From Mongoliitalea daihaiensis (GTDB lineage: Bacteria; Bacteroidota; Bacteroidia; Cytophagales; Cyclobacteriaceae), in contig NZ_CP063779.1 of assembly GCF_021596945.1 (NCBI RefSeq), forward strand, positions 1,525,592-1,589,591: a stretch of 64,000 nucleotides of DNA, written 5' to 3'. Shown one piece after another: positions 18,452-26,651 of this stretch. The stretch's first letter is position 1. The number at the start of each line of letters is the position of its first letter. Under the pieces are notes generated by a model. The model was not told the origin of the DNA and searched no databases. It was given only the letters and a program-made list of their open reading frames with translations. A program made the translations under genes and the position numbers.

Positions 18452-19138
18452 ATGATTATTTTAATTTTCATCGTCTTTGCTGCACTAGGATTCATAGTCA
18501 GCAACAGGTTGAAGAGTAAATTCAAGAAGTACTCTCAGATATCTCTGAAAGCGAATCTTTCAGGCAAAGAGATTGCTGAATTGATGTTGGCTGACAGTGG
18601 CATCTACAATGTTCAGGTATTAAGTGTAGAAGGTCAGTTGACAGACCATTACAATCCTATGAACAAAACGGTCAACTTGAGTCCGGATGTGTATTATGGA
18701 AGAAGTGCAGCTGCCGCAGCGGTAGCAGCCCACGAATGCGGTCACGCTATTCAGCATGCGCGTTCATATCCATGGCTAAACTTCCGATCAGCCATGGTGC
18801 CTATGCAGAATGCAAGTGCTAAAATCCTAAATATTGTACTTATCGCATCTTTATTTGGTGGTTTTGCTTTAGGGTTACCTTATGAATTTGTTGGCTACAT
18901 TGTGGTAGGATCCTATGGAATAATGACACTCTTTACCCTTGTAACACTGCCAGTAGAATTTGACGCAAGTGCACGTGCCTTAGCTTGGGTTAAGGAACGA
19001 AATGTAGTCACGCCAGATGAATATGCCATGTCAAAAGACGCTTTGAAGTGGGCAGCAATGACCTATGTGGTTGCAGCTATGGCCGCTTTGGTTACTTTAG
19101 CTTATTATATCATGGTTTTCTTTGGCAACAGAGACTAA
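18452..19138 (+). CDS. YugP-type zinc metallopeptidase, membrane-bound
   Basis: A 228-aa membrane protein with one N-terminal helix and about three C-terminal helices. The zinc motif is HECGH at 94-98 within AAAAVAAHECGHAIQHA. The order of elements and the length fit the YugP-like neutral zinc metallopeptidase family. The substrate is unknown. It follows the flippase-like gene by 34 bases and ends in a strong terminator, so the panC-panD-flippase-peptidase run may be one transcript. Confidence 0.9.
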   Translation: MIILIFIVFAALGFIVSNRLKSKFKKYSQISLKANLSGKEIAELMLADSGIYNVQVLSVEGQLTDHYNPMNKTVNLSPDVYYGRSAAAAAVAAHECGHAIQHARSYPWLNFRSAMVPMQNASAKILNIVLIASLFGGFALGLPYEFVGYIVVGSYGIMTLFTLVTLPVEFDASARALAWVKERNVVTPDEYAMSKDALKWAAMTYVVAAMAALVTLAYYIMVFFGNRD

Positions 19139-19170
19139 CAAGAAACTGAAAAAGCACATTTGAGTTTACA

Positions 19171-19204
19171 AATAAGGGTCAATTAATTGTCCCTTATTTT
19201 TTTT
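19171..19204 (+). terminator. Terminator after the zinc peptidase gene
   Basis: AATAAGGG pairs with CCCTTATT, with an inner CAAT/ATTG extension, followed by a run of T. Confidence 0.85.
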
Positions 19205-19255
19205 GGTGCTAAATTCGAGTCCTAATAAGTTAAACCCAAATACTCAATCGTTTAT

Positions 19256-20395
19256 ATGCATTTTGAATACACAGAGGAGCACCTAGCGGTGCGGGACGCG
19301 GCGAGAGATTTTGCCCAAACAGAGTTGTTGCCAGAGGTAATTGAAAGAGATACCGAAGCTAGATTTCCCTATGAGCAGATCAAAAAAATGGGAGAACTGG
19401 GCTTCATGGGTATGATGGTGGATCCGAAGTACAATGGGGGTGGTATGGATACCATTTCTTATGTATTGGCAATGGAAGAAATTTCCAAAATTGATGCCTC
19501 TGCTTCTGTATCTATGTCTGTCAATAACTCTTTGGTTTGTTGGGGGCTTGAAAAATATGGAACTGAAGCACAGAAAGAAAAATACTTGAAGCCACTGGCA
19601 GCTGGAGAAATCATCGGAGCTTTTTGCTTATCCGAGCCAGAAGCTGGTTCAGATGCAACTTCCCAAAAAACGAATGCGGAGCTCAATGGTGATCATTACA
19701 TTCTGAATGGCACCAAAAATTGGATTACCAATGGGAATACAGCGTCTGTTTATTTGGTAATTGCCCAGACGGATATAGAAAAAGGTCATAAAGGTATTTC
19801 CGCATTTATAGTAGAAAAGGGATGGGATGGCTTTTTGGTAGGAAAAAAGGAAGATAAATTAGGGATCAGAGGATCTGATACGCATTCTTTGATGTTTACA
19901 GATGTCAAAGTACCAGTAGAGAATAGAATTGGAGAAGAAGGCTTTGGCTTTACTTTTGCGATGGAAACTCTCAATGGAGGTAGAATTGGAATTGCTGCAC
20001 AAGCCTTAGGCATCGCCTCAGGCGCTTACGAGCTTGCCTTGGCTTATTCTAAAGAGCGTAAAGCATTCGGAAAGACCATCAGCCAACACCAAGCTATTCA
20101 GTTTAAATTGGCAGATATGGCTACTCAGATTGAGGCTGCAAGATTGTTGGTTTTAAAATCGGCTTGGTTGAAAGATAATGGACAGGACTATGCACATGCC
20201 AGTGCCATGGCTAAGCTTTATGCTTCCGAAGTTGCTATGAATGTTACCGTAGAAGCAGTTCAGGTTCATGGTGGATATGGCTATGTGAAAGAATACCATG
20301 TAGAGCGTTTGATGCGAGATGCTAAAATCACCCAGATTTACGAGGGTACTAGTGAAATTCAAAAAATAGTTATATCTAGAGGCATTTTGAGATAA
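19256..20395 (+). CDS. Acyl-CoA dehydrogenase (short-chain/butyryl type)
   Basis: FAD enzyme of 379 aa for alpha,beta-dehydrogenation of acyl-CoA. It shows the substrate/FAD stretch AFCLSEPEAGSDA, NWITNG, the RKAFGKTISQHQAIQFKLADM stretch and the C-terminal YEGTSEIQ. The catalytic base is predicted to be E363. The length and this Glu position fit the short-chain group. It stands alone between two terminators, with no electron-transfer flavoprotein or thiolase beside it. The exact chain length is not readable. Confidence 0.93.
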   Translation: MHFEYTEEHLAVRDAARDFAQTELLPEVIERDTEARFPYEQIKKMGELGFMGMMVDPKYNGGGMDTISYVLAMEEISKIDASASVSMSVNNSLVCWGLEKYGTEAQKEKYLKPLAAGEIIGAFCLSEPEAGSDATSQKTNAELNGDHYILNGTKNWITNGNTASVYLVIAQTDIEKGHKGISAFIVEKGWDGFLVGKKEDKLGIRGSDTHSLMFTDVKVPVENRIGEEGFGFTFAMETLNGGRIGIAAQALGIASGAYELALAYSKERKAFGKTISQHQAIQFKLADMATQIEAARLLVLKSAWLKDNGQDYAHASAMAKLYASEVAMNVTVEAVQVHGGYGYVKEYHVERLMRDAKITQIYEGTSEIQKIVISRGILR

Positions 20396-20414
20396 CTGCT
20401 CGAAAATAGGATAG

Positions 20415-20448
20415 AAAGGCATAAAATTTAATTTTTATGCCTTTTTTT
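20415..20448 (+). terminator. Terminator after the acyl-CoA dehydrogenase gene
   Basis: A 12-bp stem (AAAGGCATAAAA / TTTTATGCCTTT) with a 6-base loop and a T tail. Confidence 0.85.
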
Positions 20449-20535
20449 GTGCTTTTTTGAATTATTATTTACTTTTTCGATTTAAATTTAGAAAAATATT
20501 TTAGTTTTACACTGCAAACCGCTACACTACACATC

Positions 20536-21468
20536 ATGGAATATTACAATAAAGTCATTGAATCAGTAGGAGTTCGTTTTTTGAAGGGTACGAATTATAA
20601 GATTGAGAAATCTGTTGCCGTATCAGATTATATTGAAACCGAAAACTCCATTATACTTCTGCATCAAGGTTCTCTCAAGTTTTCAGACGAGCAAGAGCTT
20701 GTCAACGAAGGGGAAATATTGTTTATACCTGCAGGAAGAGCGACACCGATAACCTTTGGTTCGGGCAACAAAAAGTCTGAAATGGACAATGAAGGCTTTC
20801 TGGATCAAAAAAGAAAGTTTTTGCAAACCATCAGTTTTAAAGAAATAAAATCATTAGAGGAAGATTGCATCTCAATTGTCAACTTTGAAGCTAAGGTTTT
20901 TGATGTCGTTAATTTCTTTAATTCCTTAGGAATCCCTCCATTTGTGATTCGATTCAATGATAGACTGGCGACCATTGTAGAGGACATAGTAAAAGAGTCT
21001 GAGCAAAGTACACCGGGAAAAGAGCGAGTTCTTAAAATTCATTCTGAATTGTTGGTGATAGAAATTGTCAGACATATCCTCAAAAACAGATTGTTTATGG
21101 AGGAGCTTTCTACCAACAGTACTTATTTCAAAGATCCACGCTTGATCGATTTGTTTAATTACATCAAGAAAAATATTGGTGGTGATTTGTCCAATAAAGT
21201 ATTGGCCAAAGTTGCGAATGTATCCGAAGATTATGTGGGGCAATATTTCAAAATGCTTACCGGTATCAATCCTCAAGATTATATTGAGTATCAGCGTATG
21301 GAAGCCGCCGTTGAATTACTTCGTACATCTAAGAAAAGTATTCGTGACATTGGAAAAGAGGTAGGATATAAAGACACCGCGTATTTCTGTAGAAGGTTTA
21401 AGATGATGTATGGCTTACCTGCCGGAAAAATGAGAAGGAGAGAATCCCTTATCAATGTGCAAAGTTAA
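20536..21468 (+). CDS. AraC-family transcriptional regulator
   Basis: A 310-aa protein. Residues of about 20-80 look like a cupin-like sensor (SIILLHQGSLKFSD, NEGEILFIPAGRA). Residues of about 200-300 are the double helix-turn-helix AraC domain (SNKVLAKVANVSEDYVGQYF, then SIRDIGKEVGYKDTAYFCRRFK). The effector is unknown. The leader is very AT-rich with a one-mismatch -7 box (TAGTTTTA). No target is evident next to it: the flanking genes are separated by terminators. Confidence 0.92.
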   Translation: MEYYNKVIESVGVRFLKGTNYKIEKSVAVSDYIETENSIILLHQGSLKFSDEQELVNEGEILFIPAGRATPITFGSGNKKSEMDNEGFLDQKRKFLQTISFKEIKSLEEDCISIVNFEAKVFDVVNFFNSLGIPPFVIRFNDRLATIVEDIVKESEQSTPGKERVLKIHSELLVIEIVRHILKNRLFMEELSTNSTYFKDPRLIDLFNYIKKNIGGDLSNKVLAKVANVSEDYVGQYFKMLTGINPQDYIEYQRMEAAVELLRTSKKSIRDIGKEVGYKDTAYFCRRFKMMYGLPAGKMRRRESLINVQS

Positions 21469-21491
21469 TTGCTTCTTCACCTAGTAGATAT

Positions 21492-21525
21492 AAAAAAAGC
21501 CCAGCTAAATGCTAGGCTTTTTTTT
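21492..21525. terminator. Bidirectional terminator between the araC-type gene and the PPIase operon
   Basis: An A-run, the stem AAGCCCAGC / GCTAGGCTT with one mismatch and a 5-base loop, and a T-run. It can serve both converging transcripts. Confidence 0.8.
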
Positions 21526-21539
21526 ATGATAGCTAATGA

Positions 21540-22928
21540 TCATCTGTTTTGCAATGCATTGCAGCGATCATAGCTTGGATCTATATCAATAAAGACTTCC
21601 TCTTTGGCTGATAGAAACCATCTGCTCAGAATGTCTTCTTCCTTCTTTCTTCGGGTAGCAGCTTTCAATTTTTCGTAATCATCCTTCAAGTTTGCTCTGT
21701 GTGCGGGGTATCGTTGCTTGTAGAAAAGAATCCGAACCTGTGGCCCTTCACGCTCATCCTCAAATCGAATTGGTTTGGTGATGGCTCCCACCTTCATGGT
21801 ATCTAAAGTAAAATAAAGAATAGGATCTTCCAGTGTACGAAGAGTAAGTCTGTTGGATTGAGTTGCAGGGTCTGTAAAGAATCCGCCATTGTCAGAGGTA
21901 CCACGGTCATTGGAATGATCTTTTGCAGCTTTAGCAAACTCTACTTTTCCTTCCATGATTTCAGTTCTCAAGCTATCGAGAAAACGTTCTGCTTTGAGCA
22001 TATCCTCTTCACTAGGTTGTGGTTTGATCAAAATATGGCGAGAATTATAGGTGTTCCCTCTTCTTTCCAACAGCTGAATCATATGTATCCCAAAAATCGT
22101 TTCTACTGGGTCGCTGATTTCTCCAGGTCTAAGGCCAAGAGCTGTGGCTTCAAATTCAGGTGCCAATTCTCCTCTTCTGAAGAAGCCTAGTTCCCCGCCT
22201 TGAATTGCCGACATGGGGTCTTCAGAGTATTCTCTAGCTAAGGTTTGAAAATCGGATAATCCATCGCCAATCATTCGTTTAAAATTGAGCATTTTTTTAC
22301 GCACATCTTCTTTTGCTTTGTCATTCACAATTGGTTTGCGTACAATTTGCCCAACAGTTACTTCTGCCGAGAAAAAAGGAAGTGAATCTCTCGGAATATC
22401 GTTGAAAAATTTCCGTACTTCAGCTGGAGACACGGTCAGTTCGGAAGTGATTTTTTGCTGCATCTTTCCGATGACTTTTTGTTCGCGCAGAGCAGATTCG
22501 ATCTCACTTTTCATTTGATCTGCCGTCTTTCCATAGGCCTCGATCAGGATGTTTTCATCTCCTCCAAACTGCTGCATCATCATCGAGAATCGTTGATCTG
22601 CTTCAAACATTACCTCAGCATCGGAAACTATCACAGAATCAAGTTCGGCTTTGGCCACCATCAATTTGTTTATCAACAATGATTCAAATACCTCACAGCG
22701 AGTGGGGGCTTCAAATCCCTGTTGGCTTTGAGCAGCGATTGCCTCAATATATGCTTGCTGCACCTCGGATTCAAGCAAAATATAATTGTTTACTTTGGCT
22801 ACAATTTTATCAATGATTTGACCCGTAGGTGCTGTGTTCTGGGAAGGCTTCGTTGCCTCTTGACTGTTTGCAAAGCCAATTATCCCAATGAAAAATAGCC
22901 CACTAAAGGTTAGTCCTAATCTATTCAT
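21540..22928 (-). CDS. SurA-like periplasmic peptidylprolyl isomerase
   Basis: A 462-aa protein with a signal peptide (cleaved near NS|QE). A SurA-type N-terminal chaperone region spans about 35-160. Two parvulin-like domains follow, at about 185-280 (SEDPMSAIQGGELGFFRRGEL, FGIHMIQLLERR) and 290-400 (SRHILIKPQPSEED, HSNDRGTSDNGGFF). The family helps outer-membrane proteins fold in the periplasm. It is the last of three tandem genes and its ATG overlaps the preceding stop by 8 bases, so the operon is translationally coupled. Confidence 0.92.
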   Translation of the reverse strand: MNRLGLTFSGLFFIGIIGFANSQEATKPSQNTAPTGQIIDKIVAKVNNYILLESEVQQAYIEAIAAQSQQGFEAPTRCEVFESLLINKLMVAKAELDSVIVSDAEVMFEADQRFSMMMQQFGGDENILIEAYGKTADQMKSEIESALREQKVIGKMQQKITSELTVSPAEVRKFFNDIPRDSLPFFSAEVTVGQIVRKPIVNDKAKEDVRKKMLNFKRMIGDGLSDFQTLAREYSEDPMSAIQGGELGFFRRGELAPEFEATALGLRPGEISDPVETIFGIHMIQLLERRGNTYNSRHILIKPQPSEEDMLKAERFLDSLRTEIMEGKVEFAKAAKDHSNDRGTSDNGGFFTDPATQSNRLTLRTLEDPILYFTLDTMKVGAITKPIRFEDEREGPQVRILFYKQRYPAHRANLKDDYEKLKAATRRKKEEDILSRWFLSAKEEVFIDIDPSYDRCNALQNR

Positions 22929-23808
22929 AAATACTGAATTCTTTGTTTTCTAATGCGCGCGTAAATATATCTTTATGCAATTGTTCTCGTAAATTGTTGA
23001 CTCGCTTGTTCAGAAGTATTGTCATAATTTCTTCTTTCACAAATTCCATCGGTGGAACTTCATTTTGCAATTTGTATTCCAAAATGTCAAAATAATAGAA
23101 ATAATTTGTGTCCTCTGCTTTTATAAACGAGCTACTTTTTAATAATTGAGTTTTTGTTAGTTCCTTCTCCAGAGGAGTGTTGGCAGTCAATTCTTCAAAT
23201 CGTACCCAAGTCCCATTTTCCAAGTAATAGTTACTTGCAAACTTTAAGCTAAGTTCTTGAAGACGATCATATTCTTTTTGCCTGATTGCCCGCTCAAATG
23301 TTGCCCGTTGAGGATGAGTCTTTTCTAATTTGATAAAGTTTCCTCGAACAATTGTTTCTTTTAATGTAAAGTTACCCTTATTAAGATCGTAATAGTCAAT
23401 TATTTCCTGTTCTGTAATTTCTTGGTCAATCTGACGGTTGATATAATTTTTTTCAAACTCATGTATCATCAAGGATTCTCGGTATTCCTTGATTCTTTGA
23501 TTGAATTCAGGTGTATTGAAATTAATTTCCTTAGATGCCTCTGTGATCATCAGCTGCTGCCGAACCCATGACTGAACGTATCTTGAAACGATGGCAGCAC
23601 TATCCTCTGCTGACATTCGCGTGTTGATGAGGAAACTTACTTCAGAGTTCATCAACGAGTTGTTGCCAACCGTTGCTAGCACTCGATCCTCTGTTTCCAC
23701 CATGCCAGATTTGACTCGAAATAAGTCGCAGGCAGAAACAAATGAAAGTACCAAAACTAAAGACACACTAATCTTGAACGATTTTTTCGTAAATCTTATT
23801 TTTTTCAT
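22921..23808 (-). CDS. SurA/PpiC-related lipoprotein without recognisable catalytic parvulin motif
   Basis: A 295-aa lipoprotein (lipobox VSAC near residue 25). The N-terminal half resembles the SurA/PpiC chaperone region (VATVGN-like LATVGNNSLMNSEVSFLI). The place expected for a parvulin domain lacks the SHIL and GGxLG signatures, so a chaperone-only role is inferred. I start at the ATG at 23808, which is 41 bases inside the upstream gene; an ATG 9 bases further up is possible. It overlaps its neighbours on both sides, between two proteins with parvulin signatures. Confidence 0.8.
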   Translation of the reverse strand: MKKIRFTKKSFKISVSLVLVLSFVSACDLFRVKSGMVETEDRVLATVGNNSLMNSEVSFLINTRMSAEDSAAIVSRYVQSWVRQQLMITEASKEINFNTPEFNQRIKEYRESLMIHEFEKNYINRQIDQEITEQEIIDYYDLNKGNFTLKETIVRGNFIKLEKTHPQRATFERAIRQKEYDRLQELSLKFASNYYLENGTWVRFEELTANTPLEKELTKTQLLKSSSFIKAEDTNYFYYFDILEYKLQNEVPPMEFVKEEIMTILLNKRVNNLREQLHKDIFTRALENKEFSIYE

Positions 23809-25777
23809 TCTCGTCAATGCTGAAATTAAATTTTTCCTTCAAATTGGCTATCAGCATGTTGTCTAAATATTCCTGATAATCTTGGATGACTTTCCCCCTA
23901 GTTTCAGTCAGTAGTTTGGGCGATGCAGGTATTTTTGACCCTACAATTACAAATTGAGTTTGACCGTTTTGAGTGATTTCATGAAATGCTTTTTCAAGCG
24001 CTAAATTTTTGAGTAAAGGATGATTCCTCCATTCGTAAACACCTTCCTCCATCGTAAACAACAGCGGATCATTTAACAAGAATGTATTTTCCAAACGATC
24101 AGATAAGTCGCTTTTATATACTTTATCACTTAAGAATCTTCTGACTGAAGCAGTAGACTCTTTCTTCGCCATGGTTACAATGACGGCGTTTATACGTTCT
24201 TCCCATACATAACGCTGCTGATTTTCCTGGAAGAAATTTTGAAGCCCTACACTGTCTTCCAATGCTTTTTGCCAAACTTGGTCATTCATCAGTGAAAAGA
24301 GCAAAATCCCATCTCGGTATTCCCTTAGGAGCATTCTGTATTCCTCGTTATTTTGCTCCAAGTCTTCCTCTTCTGTTTTGTCAAGCGTGTAGGTAATGAA
24401 GCTATTCAGTTGACTTTCAAAGGTTGATTGCGGCCTGCCAGTAATGACCTGATTCTCTCTGTCAGCTAAGTAAGCTATAAAGTCTCTGGTTGTATATGTT
24501 TTGGTTTGAATACTAAAAAGCTCTTGATCCATAAGCTCAGCTTTTTCTAAGCTTATGATTGCTTCTTTCATGTTTTTGTCTTTTGCGATAGCTTTTACTG
24601 TATCAGTAGCGCTTTCATTTTCGACAAATCCATAACGGGACTTTTGCATGGCTGCAACTTGGGATCCTATCAAACTTGATCGTGAATCTCTCAGGATTCT
24701 GGATTTGATCATAGGTTCCATTTCCTCATACGGGGCAATAGGTTTACGCTCTTCCAAACGGATAATGTGGTATCCATAGGGGGTTTTCACTGGAGGAGAA
24801 ATTTCACCTTCTTCCTGTAAGGCAAAAGCTACTGCTTCAAATTCAGGGATAACTGAACCTAAACTAATCCAAGGCAATTTGCCTCCTGTGTTTTTGGTAC
24901 CCATATCTTCTGAAAATTGCCTACAGACCTGTTCCCACTCACTTTCCGGTTTTTGGAGTTCATGATAAATTTCTCCTACTTTTCTCAACGCTCTTTCTTC
25001 CGACACAGGATCACCCATAGGAGATCGCACCAAAATATGAGATACTCTAACCTCTCCTGGATTTGGCTTTCGATCCTCCAATTTGATGATATGATAGCCG
25101 AAGTCGGTGAGAACCGGTTCAGATATTTCATTTATTTTCAAATTGTAGGCGGCGTCCTCAAACTGATAGACCATTTGCAGGGCTGTAAAATAACCAAGGC
25201 TCCCTGCATTAGTTTGAGCAGATGGGTCTTCTGAGTATTCTTTGGCTAAGGCACTGAAGTCTGCCCCATTGTCAGCATCTGATTTCAATTTTTGAGCCAT
25301 TCTAAATACAGCAATAGAGTCTTCTTTGGAAGCTCCGCTGGGGAATTGCACAAGGATGTGGCTGGCTTTGACCACTTCTTGCATGCGGTTATATGCTTTT
25401 AATAATTCACCTTCCTGAAGAGAATTTTTGATAAGGTATGGCTTGATGAGGTCTTGTTTAAACATTTCAAACTCTCGTTCAAACTCCTCATTTTTGTCCA
25501 AGCCTTGTGCCTCAGCTTCTTTGACTTTTAACTTATAATTGAGAAATAACTCCAGATTTTGTTCAAACTCTTCTGGAGTCAGCATATTATCTTTATCCTC
25601 AAACTGCTTATTTTTTGAAAATAAGTACAAAAATTCATCTGAATCGATCTCTTCCCCTTCAATAACGAAGAGTGGGGTAGGTTTGTCAATAGATGTTTCT
25701 GGCTGGATCAAACCAGTTTTTGGGCTACACCCGAAAAATAGAATCAATATTCCGATTAATAAATTCCTTTTATTCAT
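23768..25777 (-). CDS. PpiC/parvulin peptidylprolyl isomerase lipoprotein with two parvulin domains
   Basis: A 669-aa lipoprotein (lipobox FFGC near residue 15; start chosen at the ATG at 25777 rather than 12 bases upstream). After an N-terminal helical region, parvulin domain 1 spans about 135-235 (ASHILVQFPSG, AGSLGYFTALQM, FGYHIIKLEDR). Domain 2 spans about 240-340 (VSHILVRSPMG, TGGKLPWISLG, YGYHIIRLEER). A long C-terminal region of about 300 residues has no family I can name. It is the first gene of the PPIase trio and acts in the periplasm. Confidence 0.92.
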   Translation of the reverse strand: MNKRNLLIGILILFFGCSPKTGLIQPETSIDKPTPLFVIEGEEIDSDEFLYLFSKNKQFEDKDNMLTPEEFEQNLELFLNYKLKVKEAEAQGLDKNEEFEREFEMFKQDLIKPYLIKNSLQEGELLKAYNRMQEVVKASHILVQFPSGASKEDSIAVFRMAQKLKSDADNGADFSALAKEYSEDPSAQTNAGSLGYFTALQMVYQFEDAAYNLKINEISEPVLTDFGYHIIKLEDRKPNPGEVRVSHILVRSPMGDPVSEERALRKVGEIYHELQKPESEWEQVCRQFSEDMGTKNTGGKLPWISLGSVIPEFEAVAFALQEEGEISPPVKTPYGYHIIRLEERKPIAPYEEMEPMIKSRILRDSRSSLIGSQVAAMQKSRYGFVENESATDTVKAIAKDKNMKEAIISLEKAELMDQELFSIQTKTYTTRDFIAYLADRENQVITGRPQSTFESQLNSFITYTLDKTEEEDLEQNNEEYRMLLREYRDGILLFSLMNDQVWQKALEDSVGLQNFFQENQQRYVWEERINAVIVTMAKKESTASVRRFLSDKVYKSDLSDRLENTFLLNDPLLFTMEEGVYEWRNHPLLKNLALEKAFHEITQNGQTQFVIVGSKIPASPKLLTETRGKVIQDYQEYLDNMLIANLKEKFNFSIDENEKNKIYEKIVQD

Positions 25778-25869
25778 AATTGAATTCAATGCATAGAATA
25801 GAATGCAATGTTACGAATTTATATCAATACTTGTGGGAATGTAGCTTGAATTAGCGCCTGAATTAACAA

Positions 25870-26286
25870 TTATTTGGAATTCAAAAGTTTAAAAAGTCTG
25901 CAGGTGTTTTTCCTACCATTGGTCTCAAACTCAATTTTATCCATGAATTTTTTGACGAGCATAATGCCTAGCCCGCCTTTTCTTTTGGTAGTAATCAGCT
26001 GATCGATTTCAGGCTCTTCGTAATCCAAAATATTGAATCCTGCTCCTTGATCGTGGATTTCAACTTTCAATAGTCCATTTTCAATAAGCGTATTCACCTG
26101 AATGTATTCCGTTGAATTACAGGCATGTGAATGAATAATTAGGTTTGCAGTCACTTCTTCTACAGCTAGTAAAACCTGATGTCTCTCAAGTTCATTCAAA
26201 CTTGTGCTTATCAAGAAATCCTCTAAAAATTGTCTTAGAAGTGATAACTGACTTGTGTCGCAATATAATTTTAAACTCTGACTCAT
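25870..26286 (-). CDS. RsbW/SpoIIAB-type HATPase (anti-sigma-factor-like kinase)
   Basis: A 138-aa stand-alone GHKL ATPase domain. The N-box is EEVTAN (E44, N48), the G1 box is DQGAG (D79) and the G2 box is GGLGIMLVK. By family knowledge it phosphorylates a STAS antagonist and binds a client such as a sigma factor. It overlaps the STAS gene by 4 bases and both lie downstream of a SpoIIE phosphatase gene. The client is not encoded nearby. Confidence 0.9.
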   Translation of the reverse strand: MSQSLKLYCDTSQLSLLRQFLEDFLISTSLNELERHQVLLAVEEVTANLIIHSHACNSTEYIQVNTLIENGLLKVEIHDQGAGFNILDYEEPEIDQLITTKRKGGLGIMLVKKFMDKIEFETNGRKNTCRLFKLLNSK

Positions 26287-26621
26287 TCTACTAGTGCCAA
26301 GACATCTTCTTTAGTCGGACGAATTCTTATCAACTTATCTAGTCCCAATATTTCAAAGACTTGAAATACTTTGGGCGCAAGACCAAATATATAAATCTGT
26401 ATTCCTTTTTCTTGAAATTCATCTAAATAGGACATAAATACTCCTAATCCTGCTGATGAAATATAATCCAACGCGCTACCATCTACCAATATAACGGAGC
26501 AATCTTGTAAAAGGATAGACTGGATTGCGCCATCTAGGTCCACCGAGTTACTGGCATCTATCTCCCCCCGTAATATGAGAAGATGAATTTGCTGCTCTAA
26601 CTGAATATCAATTTTTAACAT
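26283..26621 (-). CDS. STAS-domain anti-sigma-factor antagonist (RsbV/SpoIIAA-like)
   Basis: A 112-aa single STAS domain. The phosphorylatable serine is predicted to be S56 in the DYISSAGLG loop, equivalent to the DSTGLG serine of RsbV. It is the middle gene of the phosphatase-STAS-HATPase module: coupled by a 4-base overlap to the kinase gene and 30 bases after the phosphatase gene. Confidence 0.92.
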   Translation of the reverse strand: MLKIDIQLEQQIHLLILRGEIDASNSVDLDGAIQSILLQDCSVILVDGSALDYISSAGLGVFMSYLDEFQEKGIQIYIFGLAPKVFQVFEILGLDKLIRIRPTKEDVLALVE

Positions 26622-26651
26622 GCTCTATCTAACGAGATTATTTCCTTTAAG

